From an uncultured Prevotellaceae bacterium (GTDB lineage: Bacteria; Bacteroidota; Bacteroidia; Bacteroidales; Bacteroidaceae), in assembly GCA_900318555.1 (NCBI GenBank), contig ONKX01000006.1, forward strand, positions 1-64,000: DNA of 64,000 nt, read 5' to 3'. Both the position numbers and the translations under genes were made by a program. This document shows, in pieces, positions 8,632 through 17,480 of the stretch (within the stretch, counting starts at the first letter, position 1; each line of letters starts with the position of its first letter). The notes beneath the pieces were generated by a model, which saw only the letters and a program-made list of their open reading frames with translations, did no database searches and had not been told where the DNA came from.

Positions 8632-10114
8632 CGACACTGATTTTAACCGGTTCCACCATGAACTCAGGACGGTTGAAGCTCTTCAATAGGAAGGTGTTGT
8701 ATTCTGGGTCTTCCTGTGGCAACATAAAGGCCTTCTCCACCTTCCCATCGTGGAAATAGGAGAAATAGACGCGGCAGAAGTTGCCATCGTCGCGACGACT
8801 GGCAATCATGATCCAATGGCCATTGCTCGACCATGAAGAATAGCTGTCGGGGCGCCCTTCGCTGTTGGCGTTGGTCATATCGAGGAAAGTCGGATTTTCG
8901 GTATGAGCCGCTATCGAATCTTGATCAAGTGATATACATGCAATATCTCCATCATTGTGGCGAATATGGAAACAGCCATACTGTCCTATAGCAAAGAGCA
9001 GATAGCGCCCGTCAGGACTGACGCGTGGCAAGGTAACGCTCTTGTTGTTACCAGCGGCGTCATACACCAGTTCCTCGTCGCCGAAAGTGTGTGTTGCCAC
9101 GTCGAACGAACGGCGATAGAGGTTGTATTGTATTTTCGGATAGAAGGTACGGATGTCCTTGTCGCGCATCTCTTCAGGTAGGGGCACAGACTTGCAATAA
9201 TAGAGGTATTTGCCGTCGGGCGACCAGGTGGGATACACTTCCAAGAGTGTGGAATCGTTGCTGACAACCTGTACCGAGTCGGTCTCTACATCGTAGAGTA
9301 TCAGGTCGCTTGCCTCATCGTAAACCTCAAGCCTATTGGGGTTTAACGTGTGGAATCCCTGTCGTGTCTTGTTCGTCGAGAAGGCTATCAGCTTGGCGGT
9401 AGGATGCCATGCGGGATAGACACCCGAGGAAATGGTATAGTCACGCTTCATATTGACTTTCGAAATCTTGCCATCGTTCACAATCACAGTACCACTATTT
9501 GCAAGGCGCACGTGGAAGAGCATGTTGTCGGTCTTGTAGTTCTGGTAGCTGTGACAGTTGATGCACTGGCCTATCTTACGGTCGTTCATGGTAATCTCGT
9601 TGTTGAAAATCTGCGTTTCTTCGAACGTGGTGAGGTTACGCTGGGCGATTTCCATGAAGGTCCAGGCGACATACGAGGGTTCGATGAGGCGGTACGAGAT
9701 ATAATCATCGATGGGCTCCTTGGCTACACGGATTTCAAAGGGGTTGAACGACAGCCATTCGCCCCTTTGCTGCCCCCAAACCTCAACTTTGAGACTCTTG
9801 CCTTTTGCCGTGTTGAGCATCTCGCGCCATTCCTCTTCGGGAATCTGCACCTTTACGCCACTGCCGTAGGTTTGTTGCTGCCCATCAGGTGTGGTGATAC
9901 GAGCCACACATGCCTCGTAGTCATCCGCAGGGAGCATGAAGTTGAGCGGTGCAATATTGTAGGGCACGGTGACATTGCAATAGTCAGGATAGATGGCTGG
10001 CAAAGTCTTGGCCTCCTTGCTGGAAGCAGGCACATCGGGGTGATTCGCACACGACGATAACAATAGCAGGGTTGCTGCCAGTAATAGGGTATAAGAGTGG
10101 ATATATTTTTTCAT
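8603..10114 (-). CDS. PD40/TolB-like lipoprotein with CxxCH motif (copy 1)
   Basis: The 503-residue protein has a lipoprotein signal (LLLSSC, Cys22) and a conserved block IYPDYCNVTVPYNIAPLNF (41-59). A heme-binding-type CINCH follows at 184-188, then PD40 propeller repeats (YPAWHPTAKLIAFSTNKTRQ, YPTWSPDGKYLYYC, LPRVSPDGRYLLFAIGQYG). CxxCH usually means covalent c-type heme, here a single site before a beta-propeller. Bacteroides relatives are sometimes labelled TolB-like or cytochrome c biogenesis protein, which I do not regard as evidence of function. It lies 6 bases after the DUF6057-like gene and overlaps the second DUF6057-like gene, so the membrane protein and lipoprotein probably work together. 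Confidence 0.82.
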   Translation of the reverse strand: MKKYIHSYTLLLAATLLLLSSCANHPDVPASSKEAKTLPAIYPDYCNVTVPYNIAPLNFMLPADDYEACVARITTPDGQQQTYGSGVKVQIPEEEWREMLNTAKGKSLKVEVWGQQRGEWLSFNPFEIRVAKEPIDDYISYRLIEPSYVAWTFMEIAQRNLTTFEETQIFNNEITMNDRKIGQCINCHSYQNYKTDNMLFHVRLANSGTVIVNDGKISKVNMKRDYTISSGVYPAWHPTAKLIAFSTNKTRQGFHTLNPNRLEVYDEASDLILYDVETDSVQVVSNDSTLLEVYPTWSPDGKYLYYCKSVPLPEEMRDKDIRTFYPKIQYNLYRRSFDVATHTFGDEELVYDAAGNNKSVTLPRVSPDGRYLLFAIGQYGCFHIRHNDGDIACISLDQDSIAAHTENPTFLDMTNANSEGRPDSYSSWSSNGHWIMIASRRDDGNFCRVYFSYFHDGKVEKAFMLPQEDPEYNTFLLKSFNRPEFMVEPVKISVDEFSKVFDK

Positions 10115-10120
10115 AATGAT

Positions 10121-11971
10121 TTACGAGTGAGTTTCGTTTCCAATTTTACCACTGATGTTAATGGGTTTCCTTCCGAAAAGGTTATACCACCAATAGGTAT
10201 CTCCATATTCCTTACGCATTTCTTCACCGGCCTTTTCAAGTGTCATACCGGGCGTTACCTTACTTTCAAGAGTTGCCCAAAACTGCTTGTAGCGATTGTA
10301 AATGTCTTCCTTGACGGGGAGCATCATGCGTTTTTCTTCAGGGGCCTTATCAATAAACAAGATATAAGCTTCCTGAGCCTCCACAGGAAATTCCTCGTTG
10401 ATGTGCAATTGCACATATTTGCGCAACGAAGGCCAGAAACGACGGGAGTCGCAACGCAGCATGGCATAGAGCAACGCCTGGTCGGATGCTATTTTACTGT
10501 CGGAATCGTACCAGAGACTAATGGCATTGACAATATAGCTGTCGCTGTTCTCAACGCCCGTGAGCTCGTCGGGGTAGGCTTTCTGCATTTCCTTGATGTT
10601 TTCTGAGACTGGAGCCGGTTGCCAATTATCATAAAACAAATGGTGATGCAGCTGAGTGGTATAGCGTTCCACCAGTTCTTTGTCTCCGCCAGCCAAGGCA
10701 CAACGGGAAAGCACCTTCAGGTAGAAAGGTGAGAAACCTGCCTGTATGGCATTTTCGAAATTCAGTCGGATGGCTTCGTTCATCATGCCGTAGTTGTAAT
10801 AGACCAGCGGCGATGCAATGTCCAAAAGGGTGACGTGGAGAGAATCGGGGTTATAGATAGGATTGCCGCTGTTACCCAACTTAAACGAACGGTCAAACAG
10901 CCCGCCTTCGTTTGTCAGGGCGATGTTCTTGAGAAAAACCATCGTGGTAGTAGGCTGAGGACTCTCGGCTGCAATATTGAGCACCTCCTTCCAATTGTCG
11001 TCCTCGGCATAGCGCACCATGCGCATCTCGTTGATGTAATTCTTGTCATAGTACATCTGCGACGAGGTGAAAATGATACCAGCTATAGCACAGAGCACTG
11101 GGACCATTGACCATAGACCATAGACCTTTGACCTTTGACCTTCGACCTTTGACCTTTGACCTTCGACCTTTGACCTTTGATCTTTACTGGTCAGGTAGTG
11201 GCCTCCCATTGCAATAAGTGCAGAGATGGCACCGAGTGCCCAGAATGGGATGGAAAGATGATCAGCGCGGTCGCTTGGGGTGATGAAGCGGGGTAAGCCA
11301 GCAAATACAACATCGTCGAACCTTAGATTCGAATAGAATTGTGTATGACAGATGCTCGCGGTAAAGAAAAGCAGGACAAAACCTACAAGTTCACGCCATG
11401 TGGGCTTTTCGCAGAGTGCGAGACAGAGCACGAACAGCAGGGCGAACCATCCCAGTATGGGATAGAGGCAAAAACCTATCAGATACCAAACCAGATGCCA
11501 TTTACGCGGTGTCTGGCGTGCTGCCCACAAGAGCAACAGCATGGCGAGATAGCCAACTGATTGCGAAAACCAATAGCCTCTGATGGTTGAGATATAAATC
11601 CAATAGCCCAAATCGACAACAGAGGTCAGCAGACAGGCTACAGGCAGGAGCATCAGTGCTGAGGCACTGGACTTTAACCGGAACGCTTTGGCGCCTACTA
11701 TGAAGATAAGTGTCCAGATAGTAACCAGAACGGCTGATCCTACGGCAGGATGATAGAACAGTTGCGTGAGCCATGCGCCCACATACTGCATCAGCCCAAA
11801 GGGCTTCTGCATTAGGGTGTGGAAGAATGGTGTTCCGAAGAGGAATTCGGAACGGTCGTGTGCCGTATAGAATACCTCTTGATTGATATACAATATGTAA
11901 ACGGCATAAACGATGAAAGCCAACAGACTTCCATAAAAGATAAAATATGAGAATTTGTTAGTCTTATTCAT
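10121..11971 (-). CDS. DUF6057-like multi-membrane protein (copy 1), first gene of operon
   Basis: The 616-residue protein has around ten membrane segments in the first 330 residues and a helical TPR-like domain afterwards (about 350-600). It begins with MNKTNKF at 11971. The frame runs upstream to 12010, but the promoter at 11996-12027 places transcription start near 11989, so the upstream start is impossible. A repeat-coded stretch (RSKVEGQ repeated about three times, then VYGLWSMVP) lies between two membrane segments and looks inserted. It heads a five-gene operon: DUF6057-like, PD40, DUF6057-like, PD40, HAD phosphatase. Confidence 0.75.
   Translation of the reverse strand: MNKTNKFSYFIFYGSLLAFIVYAVYILYINQEVFYTAHDRSEFLFGTPFFHTLMQKPFGLMQYVGAWLTQLFYHPAVGSAVLVTIWTLIFIVGAKAFRLKSSASALMLLPVACLLTSVVDLGYWIYISTIRGYWFSQSVGYLAMLLLLWAARQTPRKWHLVWYLIGFCLYPILGWFALLFVLCLALCEKPTWRELVGFVLLFFTASICHTQFYSNLRFDDVVFAGLPRFITPSDRADHLSIPFWALGAISALIAMGGHYLTSKDQRSKVEGQRSKVEGQRSKVYGLWSMVPVLCAIAGIIFTSSQMYYDKNYINEMRMVRYAEDDNWKEVLNIAAESPQPTTTMVFLKNIALTNEGGLFDRSFKLGNSGNPIYNPDSLHVTLLDIASPLVYYNYGMMNEAIRLNFENAIQAGFSPFYLKVLSRCALAGGDKELVERYTTQLHHHLFYDNWQPAPVSENIKEMQKAYPDELTGVENSDSYIVNAISLWYDSDSKIASDQALLYAMLRCDSRRFWPSLRKYVQLHINEEFPVEAQEAYILFIDKAPEEKRMMLPVKEDIYNRYKQFWATLESKVTPGMTLEKAGEEMRKEYGDTYWWYNLFGRKPINISGKIGNETHS
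11102..11185. repeat. Long heptamer repeat inside the DUF6057-like gene
   Basis: About twelve units of GACCTTT/GACCTTC/GACCATA. Three units make 21 bases, so the encoded peptide repeats every seven residues (RSKVEGQ). Confidence 0.85.
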
Positions 11972-11995
11972 ATTTATTAGGCTACTTTTCAGCTG

Positions 11996-12027
11996 CAAAG
12001 GTAGCAACAATATTTAGAATCCCCAAA
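11996..12027 (-). promoter_or_regulatory. Bacteroidetes-type promoter of the DUF6057/PD40 operon
   Basis: Minus strand: TTTG (12027-12024), 20 bases, TACCTTTG (12003-11996), a full consensus match. The leader is about 18 bases before ATG 11971. Confidence 0.85.
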
Positions 12028-12082
12028 CTTTTTTGTGAAAAACTTAAAATCGTATTTTACGTTTTTTATCTTTATTCTTCTG

Positions 12083-14167
12083 TCATTTCATTTCCTTGAT
12101 GAAATACTTCTGGCAAGAGGCTGTCTTATGGGGAAAGTAACCCATATTGTTCAGGGCGCGGCCCACCTCGACATTGATGCCCTTCGTGCGGTGGAAATTG
12201 GGGAAGGAGCGGTCCAGGATGTCCACGATCTCATCGATGCCCTTCAGCGCAGACTTGTCACCGCTGTCAGCAGGACAGAACATCATCGCAATCATCTTCT
12301 CGATATTGCCCACTTTCTCAAAATTGCGGTTTTCGTTGATGATACGCTGGTTTTCGTCCTCCTCAAACCAATAGCGGTCGCCACGGGCTATCTCCGCCAG
12401 GAGCTGGGCATAGAGCTGCGGATAGTCGATGGGTGTGAGATAGTCTATCTGTTCCTTCACTACGATACAGATGAAACGTCGCGAACCGGATTTGTCATCA
12501 GGCAACGGACGGAGGTTGTTTGTGGTGGCAATGAACGATGCATAGCGCCGGCGCTGCTCGTAGGCCTTGCCGTAGGGCGGACGCATCTTGACGTCAGCTT
12601 TTGAAATCAAGTGTTTCAAAAGCGGTTGCTGACTCTTCGAGAGCATGTCGAACTCATCGATATTGATCAGCGCAAACGAGGTCAGACCGAGGTTGATGGC
12701 CGTCTCGTTCTTAAAGTCGATCTTATCGATATAGTAGTCGCGCAACGCCTCGGGCAGCAACATGCCGCAGAAGGCAGACTTGCCACAGCCCTGTTTACCG
12801 ATGAGCATCGGAACGATGGCATTGCCGTGATTGCGGTCGATGCCTTTCCAATGGGCCACCATCGAAAGCATCCATTTATGGAAGTCGCCAATCCAGTGAG
12901 GATTATCGGTCTTGACACGTTCTGCCAATGGCGTCACCCGGTCCTTCCCATCCCATTTCGGCAACTGCTCCAGCCATTCGTTCACGGGATCGAACTCAGG
13001 AATCAATGTCGACTCCACATAGCGCTTGATATCCTTGTCCCACGAGTCAAGTCCCGCCTTCAAAGCCCGTATCGACATGGTGTTCATCGCCTCCTTCGTC
13101 AAGTCATAGAATCGGTAGTCGTAACTGTCCTTCGAGCGGTATTGCGCCACACCCGTCATCACATTCTTCCGCAGTTCATAACGGGAATTGAGGAATGCCT
13201 CCGTCTTATAGGTCAAAAGTTGCGAGGGTTTGACGTGCTTCAAAGGCCAGGTAGCCTTGAGGGTCTTCGAATACTGCGAGTCGAACACTGTCTGTACATA
13301 GTCGGCATCCTCGTTCAGTCGTCCGTCGAAGAGTGTCATCTTCACGGCAAAGGCTTCCTCCAGTCCGCTCTCGTGACAGTTATGGGCAAGCACTTCGAGA
13401 CAATGGGCAACGAAATCCTCTTCCTTGTCCAAGCGGCACTCTTCGAGGGCATCGGCCTTGCAAGCCTGATATTCATGACGCATCGAGGCCTCAGTAGAAA
13501 GGCCCGGAATTATTCCTTCCTGTCTCCTGTCTCCAGTCTCCTGTTCCCTGTCATAGCGTACCGTCTTCGACAGTCTTTCAGCCGTCTGGTCTTTAGGCGA
13601 CACCACCATCGTAGCACAATACGGGTTGAAACGCACATCAGGATCGTGACTCATCAAGCAACTGGAGCGCATCGACGGGGGGATATTGTCAACACGGATG
13701 GCCAGCTGCGTAGAATAGAGATAGTGGAACTTCGCGTAGGCGTTCAGATTGAACTGCACCACCTCCGATTCCCAGTAGCCCTCAGGATTCTGCCACTGGT
13801 TGCGTTCGACGGCCTGACAGACGAGTTTCACACTCCGTCCGTCAGCACCCACGAATGCCAACATCGTATAGTCGATCATCGCCGCCTCGTCACGGATTTC
13901 CTCTGCCGTCTTGCGGTCTGGCAGATTATTGATCTCCAACAGGATAAAGCCGTTGTAGATGTAATTCCATTGCTGACCATACTTGTTTTTGATGGCGCAA
14001 GCGAAACAGATGCGGGGCAGTTCTGTCAGTTCACTGAACTGTTTACCACTTTTCAGTATGCCTGTCCGTATCATCTCAACGGCACTCTGGAGCGTATAGC
14101 GGGTAAAACGTTCCTGTCCGTCACGATAGTTGATGAGTGTCACTTTTGACTGGTGAATGTCTGTCAT
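12083..14167 (-). CDS. VirE/DUF3874 primase-helicase-like protein
   Basis: The 694-residue protein has a BT4734-like N-terminal domain (about 1-200), which resembles primase-associated domains. A VirE-type P-loop ATPase domain follows, with Walker A GKQGCGKSAF and then LINIDEFDMLSK as the Walker B region, and SFIATTNNL and SGSRRFICI as sensor and arginine-finger segments. A C-terminal DUF3874-like section contains RTKGINVEVGRALNNMGYF. Such proteins are common in Bacteroidales mobile elements and as chromosomal single genes, and their exact role is unresolved. Residues about 205-217 (DREQETGDRRQEG) are coded by a heptamer repeat. The gene stands alone behind a repeat-rich leader of nearly 600 bases. 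Confidence 0.82.
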   Translation of the reverse strand: MTDIHQSKVTLINYRDGQERFTRYTLQSAVEMIRTGILKSGKQFSELTELPRICFACAIKNKYGQQWNYIYNGFILLEINNLPDRKTAEEIRDEAAMIDYTMLAFVGADGRSVKLVCQAVERNQWQNPEGYWESEVVQFNLNAYAKFHYLYSTQLAIRVDNIPPSMRSSCLMSHDPDVRFNPYCATMVVSPKDQTAERLSKTVRYDREQETGDRRQEGIIPGLSTEASMRHEYQACKADALEECRLDKEEDFVAHCLEVLAHNCHESGLEEAFAVKMTLFDGRLNEDADYVQTVFDSQYSKTLKATWPLKHVKPSQLLTYKTEAFLNSRYELRKNVMTGVAQYRSKDSYDYRFYDLTKEAMNTMSIRALKAGLDSWDKDIKRYVESTLIPEFDPVNEWLEQLPKWDGKDRVTPLAERVKTDNPHWIGDFHKWMLSMVAHWKGIDRNHGNAIVPMLIGKQGCGKSAFCGMLLPEALRDYYIDKIDFKNETAINLGLTSFALINIDEFDMLSKSQQPLLKHLISKADVKMRPPYGKAYEQRRRYASFIATTNNLRPLPDDKSGSRRFICIVVKEQIDYLTPIDYPQLYAQLLAEIARGDRYWFEEDENQRIINENRNFEKVGNIEKMIAMMFCPADSGDKSALKGIDEIVDILDRSFPNFHRTKGINVEVGRALNNMGYFPHKTASCQKYFIKEMK
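13514..13552. repeat. Heptamer repeat inside the VirE-like gene
   Basis: The unit is TCTCCTG (CTGTCTC, CAGTCTC variants), in frame. It encodes a charged Gln/Glu/Asp/Arg-rich loop between the N-terminal and ATPase domains. Confidence 0.78.
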
Positions 14168-14195
14168 ATTTCCTTGATTGAATGATTAGTGACTG

Positions 14196-14227
14196 CAAAG
14201 ATACAAAAAACGAATGATATTTCCAAG
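14196..14227 (-). promoter_or_regulatory. Probable promoter of the VirE-like gene
   Basis: Minus strand: CTTG (one mismatch to TTTG), 20 bases, TATCTTTG (14203-14196). Confidence 0.65.
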
Positions 14228-14375
14228 AAAAATCTTATAAAATCTCTTCCACTTCCACAAAATCAACGTCATCGCATGTATTTATTGGTATTTTGGAGGA
14301 TGGAAGAGAAAATTTGTCTTCCATATATCTTCCATTAAAGCCCTCTTAACGAATGATAAGTGCCACTTATTTTTA

Positions 14376-14438
14376 AATAATGCCAGAGTATTTTCCAATA
14401 ATGCCGGAGTATTTTGCAATAATACCGGAGTATTGATG
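14376..14438. repeat. Three 21-base direct repeats upstream of the VirE-like gene
   Basis: Three adjacent copies of AATAATGCCGGAGTATTTTGC, with one to several changes each, start at 14376, 14397 and 14418. Several copies of TGGAAGAGAAAAT and its complement surround them. The arrangement resembles iterons or an array of protein-binding sites. Nothing coding is visible in 14228-14700. Confidence 0.8.
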
Positions 14439-14580
14439 GAAGAACTATGGAAGAGAACAATTCCTCTTCCATCTTGAAAACCATTGTAAATAAAGGTTGT
14501 TTCGTAAATTTATGGAAGATGGAAGAGAAAATACTTTTAACTTTAAATCCTAATATAGAAATCCAAAGGCTACATTAGGT

Positions 14581-14629
14581 GTTCTTTACAAGAAACACTT
14601 TTTGCTATAATCTGTTCTTTGTAAAGAAC
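14581..14629. repeat. Competing inverted repeats GTTCTTTAC / GTAAAGAAC
   Basis: GTTCTTTAC (14581-14589) can pair with GTAAAGAAC (14621-14629), but GTTCTTT (14614-14620) can pair with the same 3' arm, so the two structures exclude each other. It could be an operator or a folding switch. Confidence 0.55.
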
Positions 14630-14700
14630 GATTTTGTTTCAAATATGTTAACTACGATAAACACTTTACGCGTTGGGCTAGACAGACTACATTATATACT

Positions 14701-14732
14701 AAAAGAGCCGACTCATACGAGCCGGCTCTTTA
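14701..14732. terminator. Terminator after the PKD lipoprotein gene
   Basis: AAAGAGCCG and CGGCTCTTT form a 9-base-pair stem with a 12-base loop. It lies just past the stop codon at 14756 on the minus strand, which ends the susC-susD-lipoprotein operon. Confidence 0.8.
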
Positions 14733-14755
14733 TGAATTATACCGATAAGGAATGA

Positions 14756-15514
14756 TTATTCCTCGTAGTATACAGAGTTGAGCGTCATAGAGCCGCTGTA
14801 GAGCATGAGGTCAAGGTCACGACCTTCACCACCCTTAGCACACTCGTTGGCCAGAGTCTCAGTAATCTGAAGCTCGTTCAGACCATCATGCCACTTAACG
14901 TGATCGTAGTAGGTGTTACTCCACCAGCCATTCATGACCTTCAAATCGAAGTCTTCAGTAACATCTGATACGTCGAAGATCAGGGTCTTCAGGCCGAAGT
15001 AAACATCATCGGGAATGGTGGGCAGGTGTCTACCTTCACTGTCGCTGAAACGCATGTCCGCAGCTTCCCAGGCAGCAGGCTTGAAGGGAACATGCTCAGG
15101 ATTCTTCTCCACTCCATAGATATAGTACTTCTGGAGCGCGTTGGTAATTGTCTGACAGGTTACAGAGAAATCTGCTTTAAGTTCGGTACCGTCAGGACAA
15201 AGAGCTGTGAGGGTAACTACGTAGTCGGTATTCACATAATTACCAGCATCATCCTTATTAACTTTCATCTTCTTCCATGCAGAGTTACCGATGAAATCTT
15301 TACCACCGATATTCCACTTGGCATTGACGGGAGCAGAGGTAGAACAGGTAATGACGTTACCATTCTGACCATTTTCAGCCTTGTCAACAGTGACAGTGGA
15401 CTTTGCCTTGAGTTCGTCAACAGTGATGTGACCCGCATTGCTGATATCCTCTTTAGTAGGATCACAACCTACGATGGCACATACTGCGACAAAAAACAAA
15501 AATATTTTTTTCAT
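14756..15514 (-). CDS. SusE-like lipoprotein with PKD-type domain
   Basis: The 252-residue protein has a lipoprotein signal (CAIVGC, Cys16). A PKD-like immunoglobulin-fold domain (about 28-125) includes SAPVNAKWNIGGKDFIG. The C-terminal region (about 130-252) is compatible with a glycan-binding module. It is the third gene after susC and susD, the position usually taken by surface glycan-binding proteins, so binding of the imported glycan at the cell surface is the likely job. No enzyme motif is seen. Confidence 0.72.
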   Translation of the reverse strand: MKKIFLFFVAVCAIVGCDPTKEDISNAGHITVDELKAKSTVTVDKAENGQNGNVITCSTSAPVNAKWNIGGKDFIGNSAWKKMKVNKDDAGNYVNTDYVVTLTALCPDGTELKADFSVTCQTITNALQKYYIYGVEKNPEHVPFKPAAWEAADMRFSDSEGRHLPTIPDDVYFGLKTLIFDVSDVTEDFDLKVMNGWWSNTYYDHVKWHDGLNELQITETLANECAKGGEGRDLDLMLYSGSMTLNSVYYEE

Positions 15515-15533
15515 ATTGATTGCTTGTTAAAAA

Positions 15534-17465
15534 TTAATACAAAACTTGATATGTCCAATCTGATGAAGGTGTGTTTTCATCCCATCCAGGATTCTGTTTC
15601 ATCTTACCTGAAGAGAGTGTAATCTGAGACTGAGGCTTAGGCAAGAAGCCCTTGGTTGCTGCATAACGCTTATCCCAGCCAACGGTCATGTGCTCCAAAG
15701 AACGCTTGGAAGCCTTCTGACCATAGCATACAATCTGCTTACCCCTCTGTTTTTGAAGAGCCACAGCAGCGTATGAATCCACACCGTGTTTTTTAACACC
15801 AGACCAACGACGCATATCGTTGAAGCGAAGGCCCTCGAGGGCAAACTCCCAACGACGCTCGTTCTGAAGAGCCGTCAAAGAGTAGGTTTGCGTCAGAGGC
15901 ACACCGGCACGAGCCTGAACCTGATTCATGTAAGACACCTGACCAGTGAGCTCGGACATCATCAAGAGAACGTCAGCATAGCGCATCAGATAGAAGTCCT
16001 CGAAGTGGTCACCCTGCTGCTCGTTGCCAAGTGAACTACCAGCATAGCCCTCACACTGTTTCCACCATGAGTCATTATCCTTCGGGTTGGCATCGAGGTT
16101 GACATCAGCATACTTCTTGACAGCATAGCCAGACTCCTCGTTGTCATCCTTCTCATAGGTATAGGATTCGAGCTCATTGTCGAGGTCAATCAGCGTACCA
16201 AGCTTACGGATGTCAGTGTAGCCACCGGTTCTCTCAGCATCTGTCCAGTCATCCCAGATGTTGCAGGAAGGAGTACCCTGACCCCAGCCCTGGTTGAACG
16301 GATAAGTCTTGTCGCGCTTACCATTGTCGTTGGTAGCACCGTTACGCAGACCCCAGAAACATGACAGATAGTTTGAATACATACGGGCGTTGCCATAAGT
16401 TCCACCAATGCTCCAGTTTGATGCATTCAGGAACTGAATCTGGAAGAGTTCCTCGGTGTTGCCGTTACCCATGCCAGGCTGGTCGAAGCAATTGGCGCGG
16501 TCCATGTCAGCGATGAAAGCGTATGCATGAGTTCCCTCTGCATTTTTGCCATCCTCACCGTCGTGAGCCTCGTCCCAGAGGAAACTGTTAGAGTACTGCC
16601 AGAGTGAGCGGAAGTCCGGGCAGAGCTTGTAGCCGCCATTGTTGATAATGTCCTGAAGACCAGCAACAACTCCATCCTTAGAGAGTGGACCTCCAGGGCA
16701 ACCATCCTGCTCAACAAGTTCAATAGTGGCATCTTCAGTGGAAAGGTCGCCCTTGCCCTTGTAGAAGCCGGCCCAGAACATCCATGCACGTGCCAGGAAT
16801 GCCTCAGCGCAATACTTGTCAGCATGACCAGAACCATTAGCTCTCTCAGCCTTCATAAACGTCTTGGCAGACGTGAAGTCGGAAATGATTTGCGGGTAAA
16901 TCACATCTTCAGCACTTACCTCCTGTCTCATATCGTCAGTAATAAAGGTAGAAGTGATCAGAGGTACATCACCATACATCTGGGTCAGCAAGAGGGTGTA
17001 GAAACCGCGCATGAAGTAAGCCTCACCAAGGAGCTGTTTGCGCTGTACATTGTCCTTTCCGCCATCCCAATTCACGTTGTCGATGGTTTCAATTTGGTTG
17101 TTGGCACGTGAAATACCACCATAGAGAAGGACGAAATCAGCCTCATACTGGTTAGCACCCTGCGTTGTGAAATGATGCAGTGACTTAGCCACATAGTCCT
17201 GCAAACCACCACTGCCGTAGCAGTCGTCAGACATCAGTGACCACCAGTAGAAAGGATTGTTCAATATATTACTATTATCTCCACCACCTAACGTATTCAT
17301 GATACTGTAGGTAGCCGCATTCAAAGCTTCAACATCTCCGGGCTTACCAGGGAAAGTAGCCGCAGTCAACTCTGTGACACGCGGATCGGTGTCCAGATTA
17401 TCGTTACAAGCTGTAAACAAAGTCGCTGCAGACAAAACAGCTAATGATAAAATATATTTCTTCAT
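15534..17465 (-). CDS. SusD/RagB family outer-membrane lipoprotein
   Basis: The 643-residue protein has a lipoprotein signal (LFTAC, Cys20) and helical SusD architecture. Typical segments are GEAYFMRGFYTLLLTQMYGDVPLI in the N-terminal half and NERRWEFALEGLRFNDMRRW near the C-terminus. SusD proteins form the lid over a SusC transporter and bind the glycan or oligosaccharide. It lies 15 bases after the susC gene and 19 bases before the lipoprotein gene in one minus-strand operon. Confidence 0.93.
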   Translation of the reverse strand: MKKYILSLAVLSAATLFTACNDNLDTDPRVTELTAATFPGKPGDVEALNAATYSIMNTLGGGDNSNILNNPFYWWSLMSDDCYGSGGLQDYVAKSLHHFTTQGANQYEADFVLLYGGISRANNQIETIDNVNWDGGKDNVQRKQLLGEAYFMRGFYTLLLTQMYGDVPLITSTFITDDMRQEVSAEDVIYPQIISDFTSAKTFMKAERANGSGHADKYCAEAFLARAWMFWAGFYKGKGDLSTEDATIELVEQDGCPGGPLSKDGVVAGLQDIINNGGYKLCPDFRSLWQYSNSFLWDEAHDGEDGKNAEGTHAYAFIADMDRANCFDQPGMGNGNTEELFQIQFLNASNWSIGGTYGNARMYSNYLSCFWGLRNGATNDNGKRDKTYPFNQGWGQGTPSCNIWDDWTDAERTGGYTDIRKLGTLIDLDNELESYTYEKDDNEESGYAVKKYADVNLDANPKDNDSWWKQCEGYAGSSLGNEQQGDHFEDFYLMRYADVLLMMSELTGQVSYMNQVQARAGVPLTQTYSLTALQNERRWEFALEGLRFNDMRRWSGVKKHGVDSYAAVALQKQRGKQIVCYGQKASKRSLEHMTVGWDKRYAATKGFLPKPQSQITLSSGKMKQNPGWDENTPSSDWTYQVLY

Positions 17466-17480
17466 AACTTAATTGTCGAA

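Noticed and set aside
12611..14149. 512-codon plus-strand frame opposite the VirE-like gene
   Set aside because: Shadow frame; the minus-strand product has clear ATPase motifs.
14376..14438. Possible CRISPR array
   Set aside because: The 21-base repeats are directly adjacent with no spacers, and no cas gene is present.
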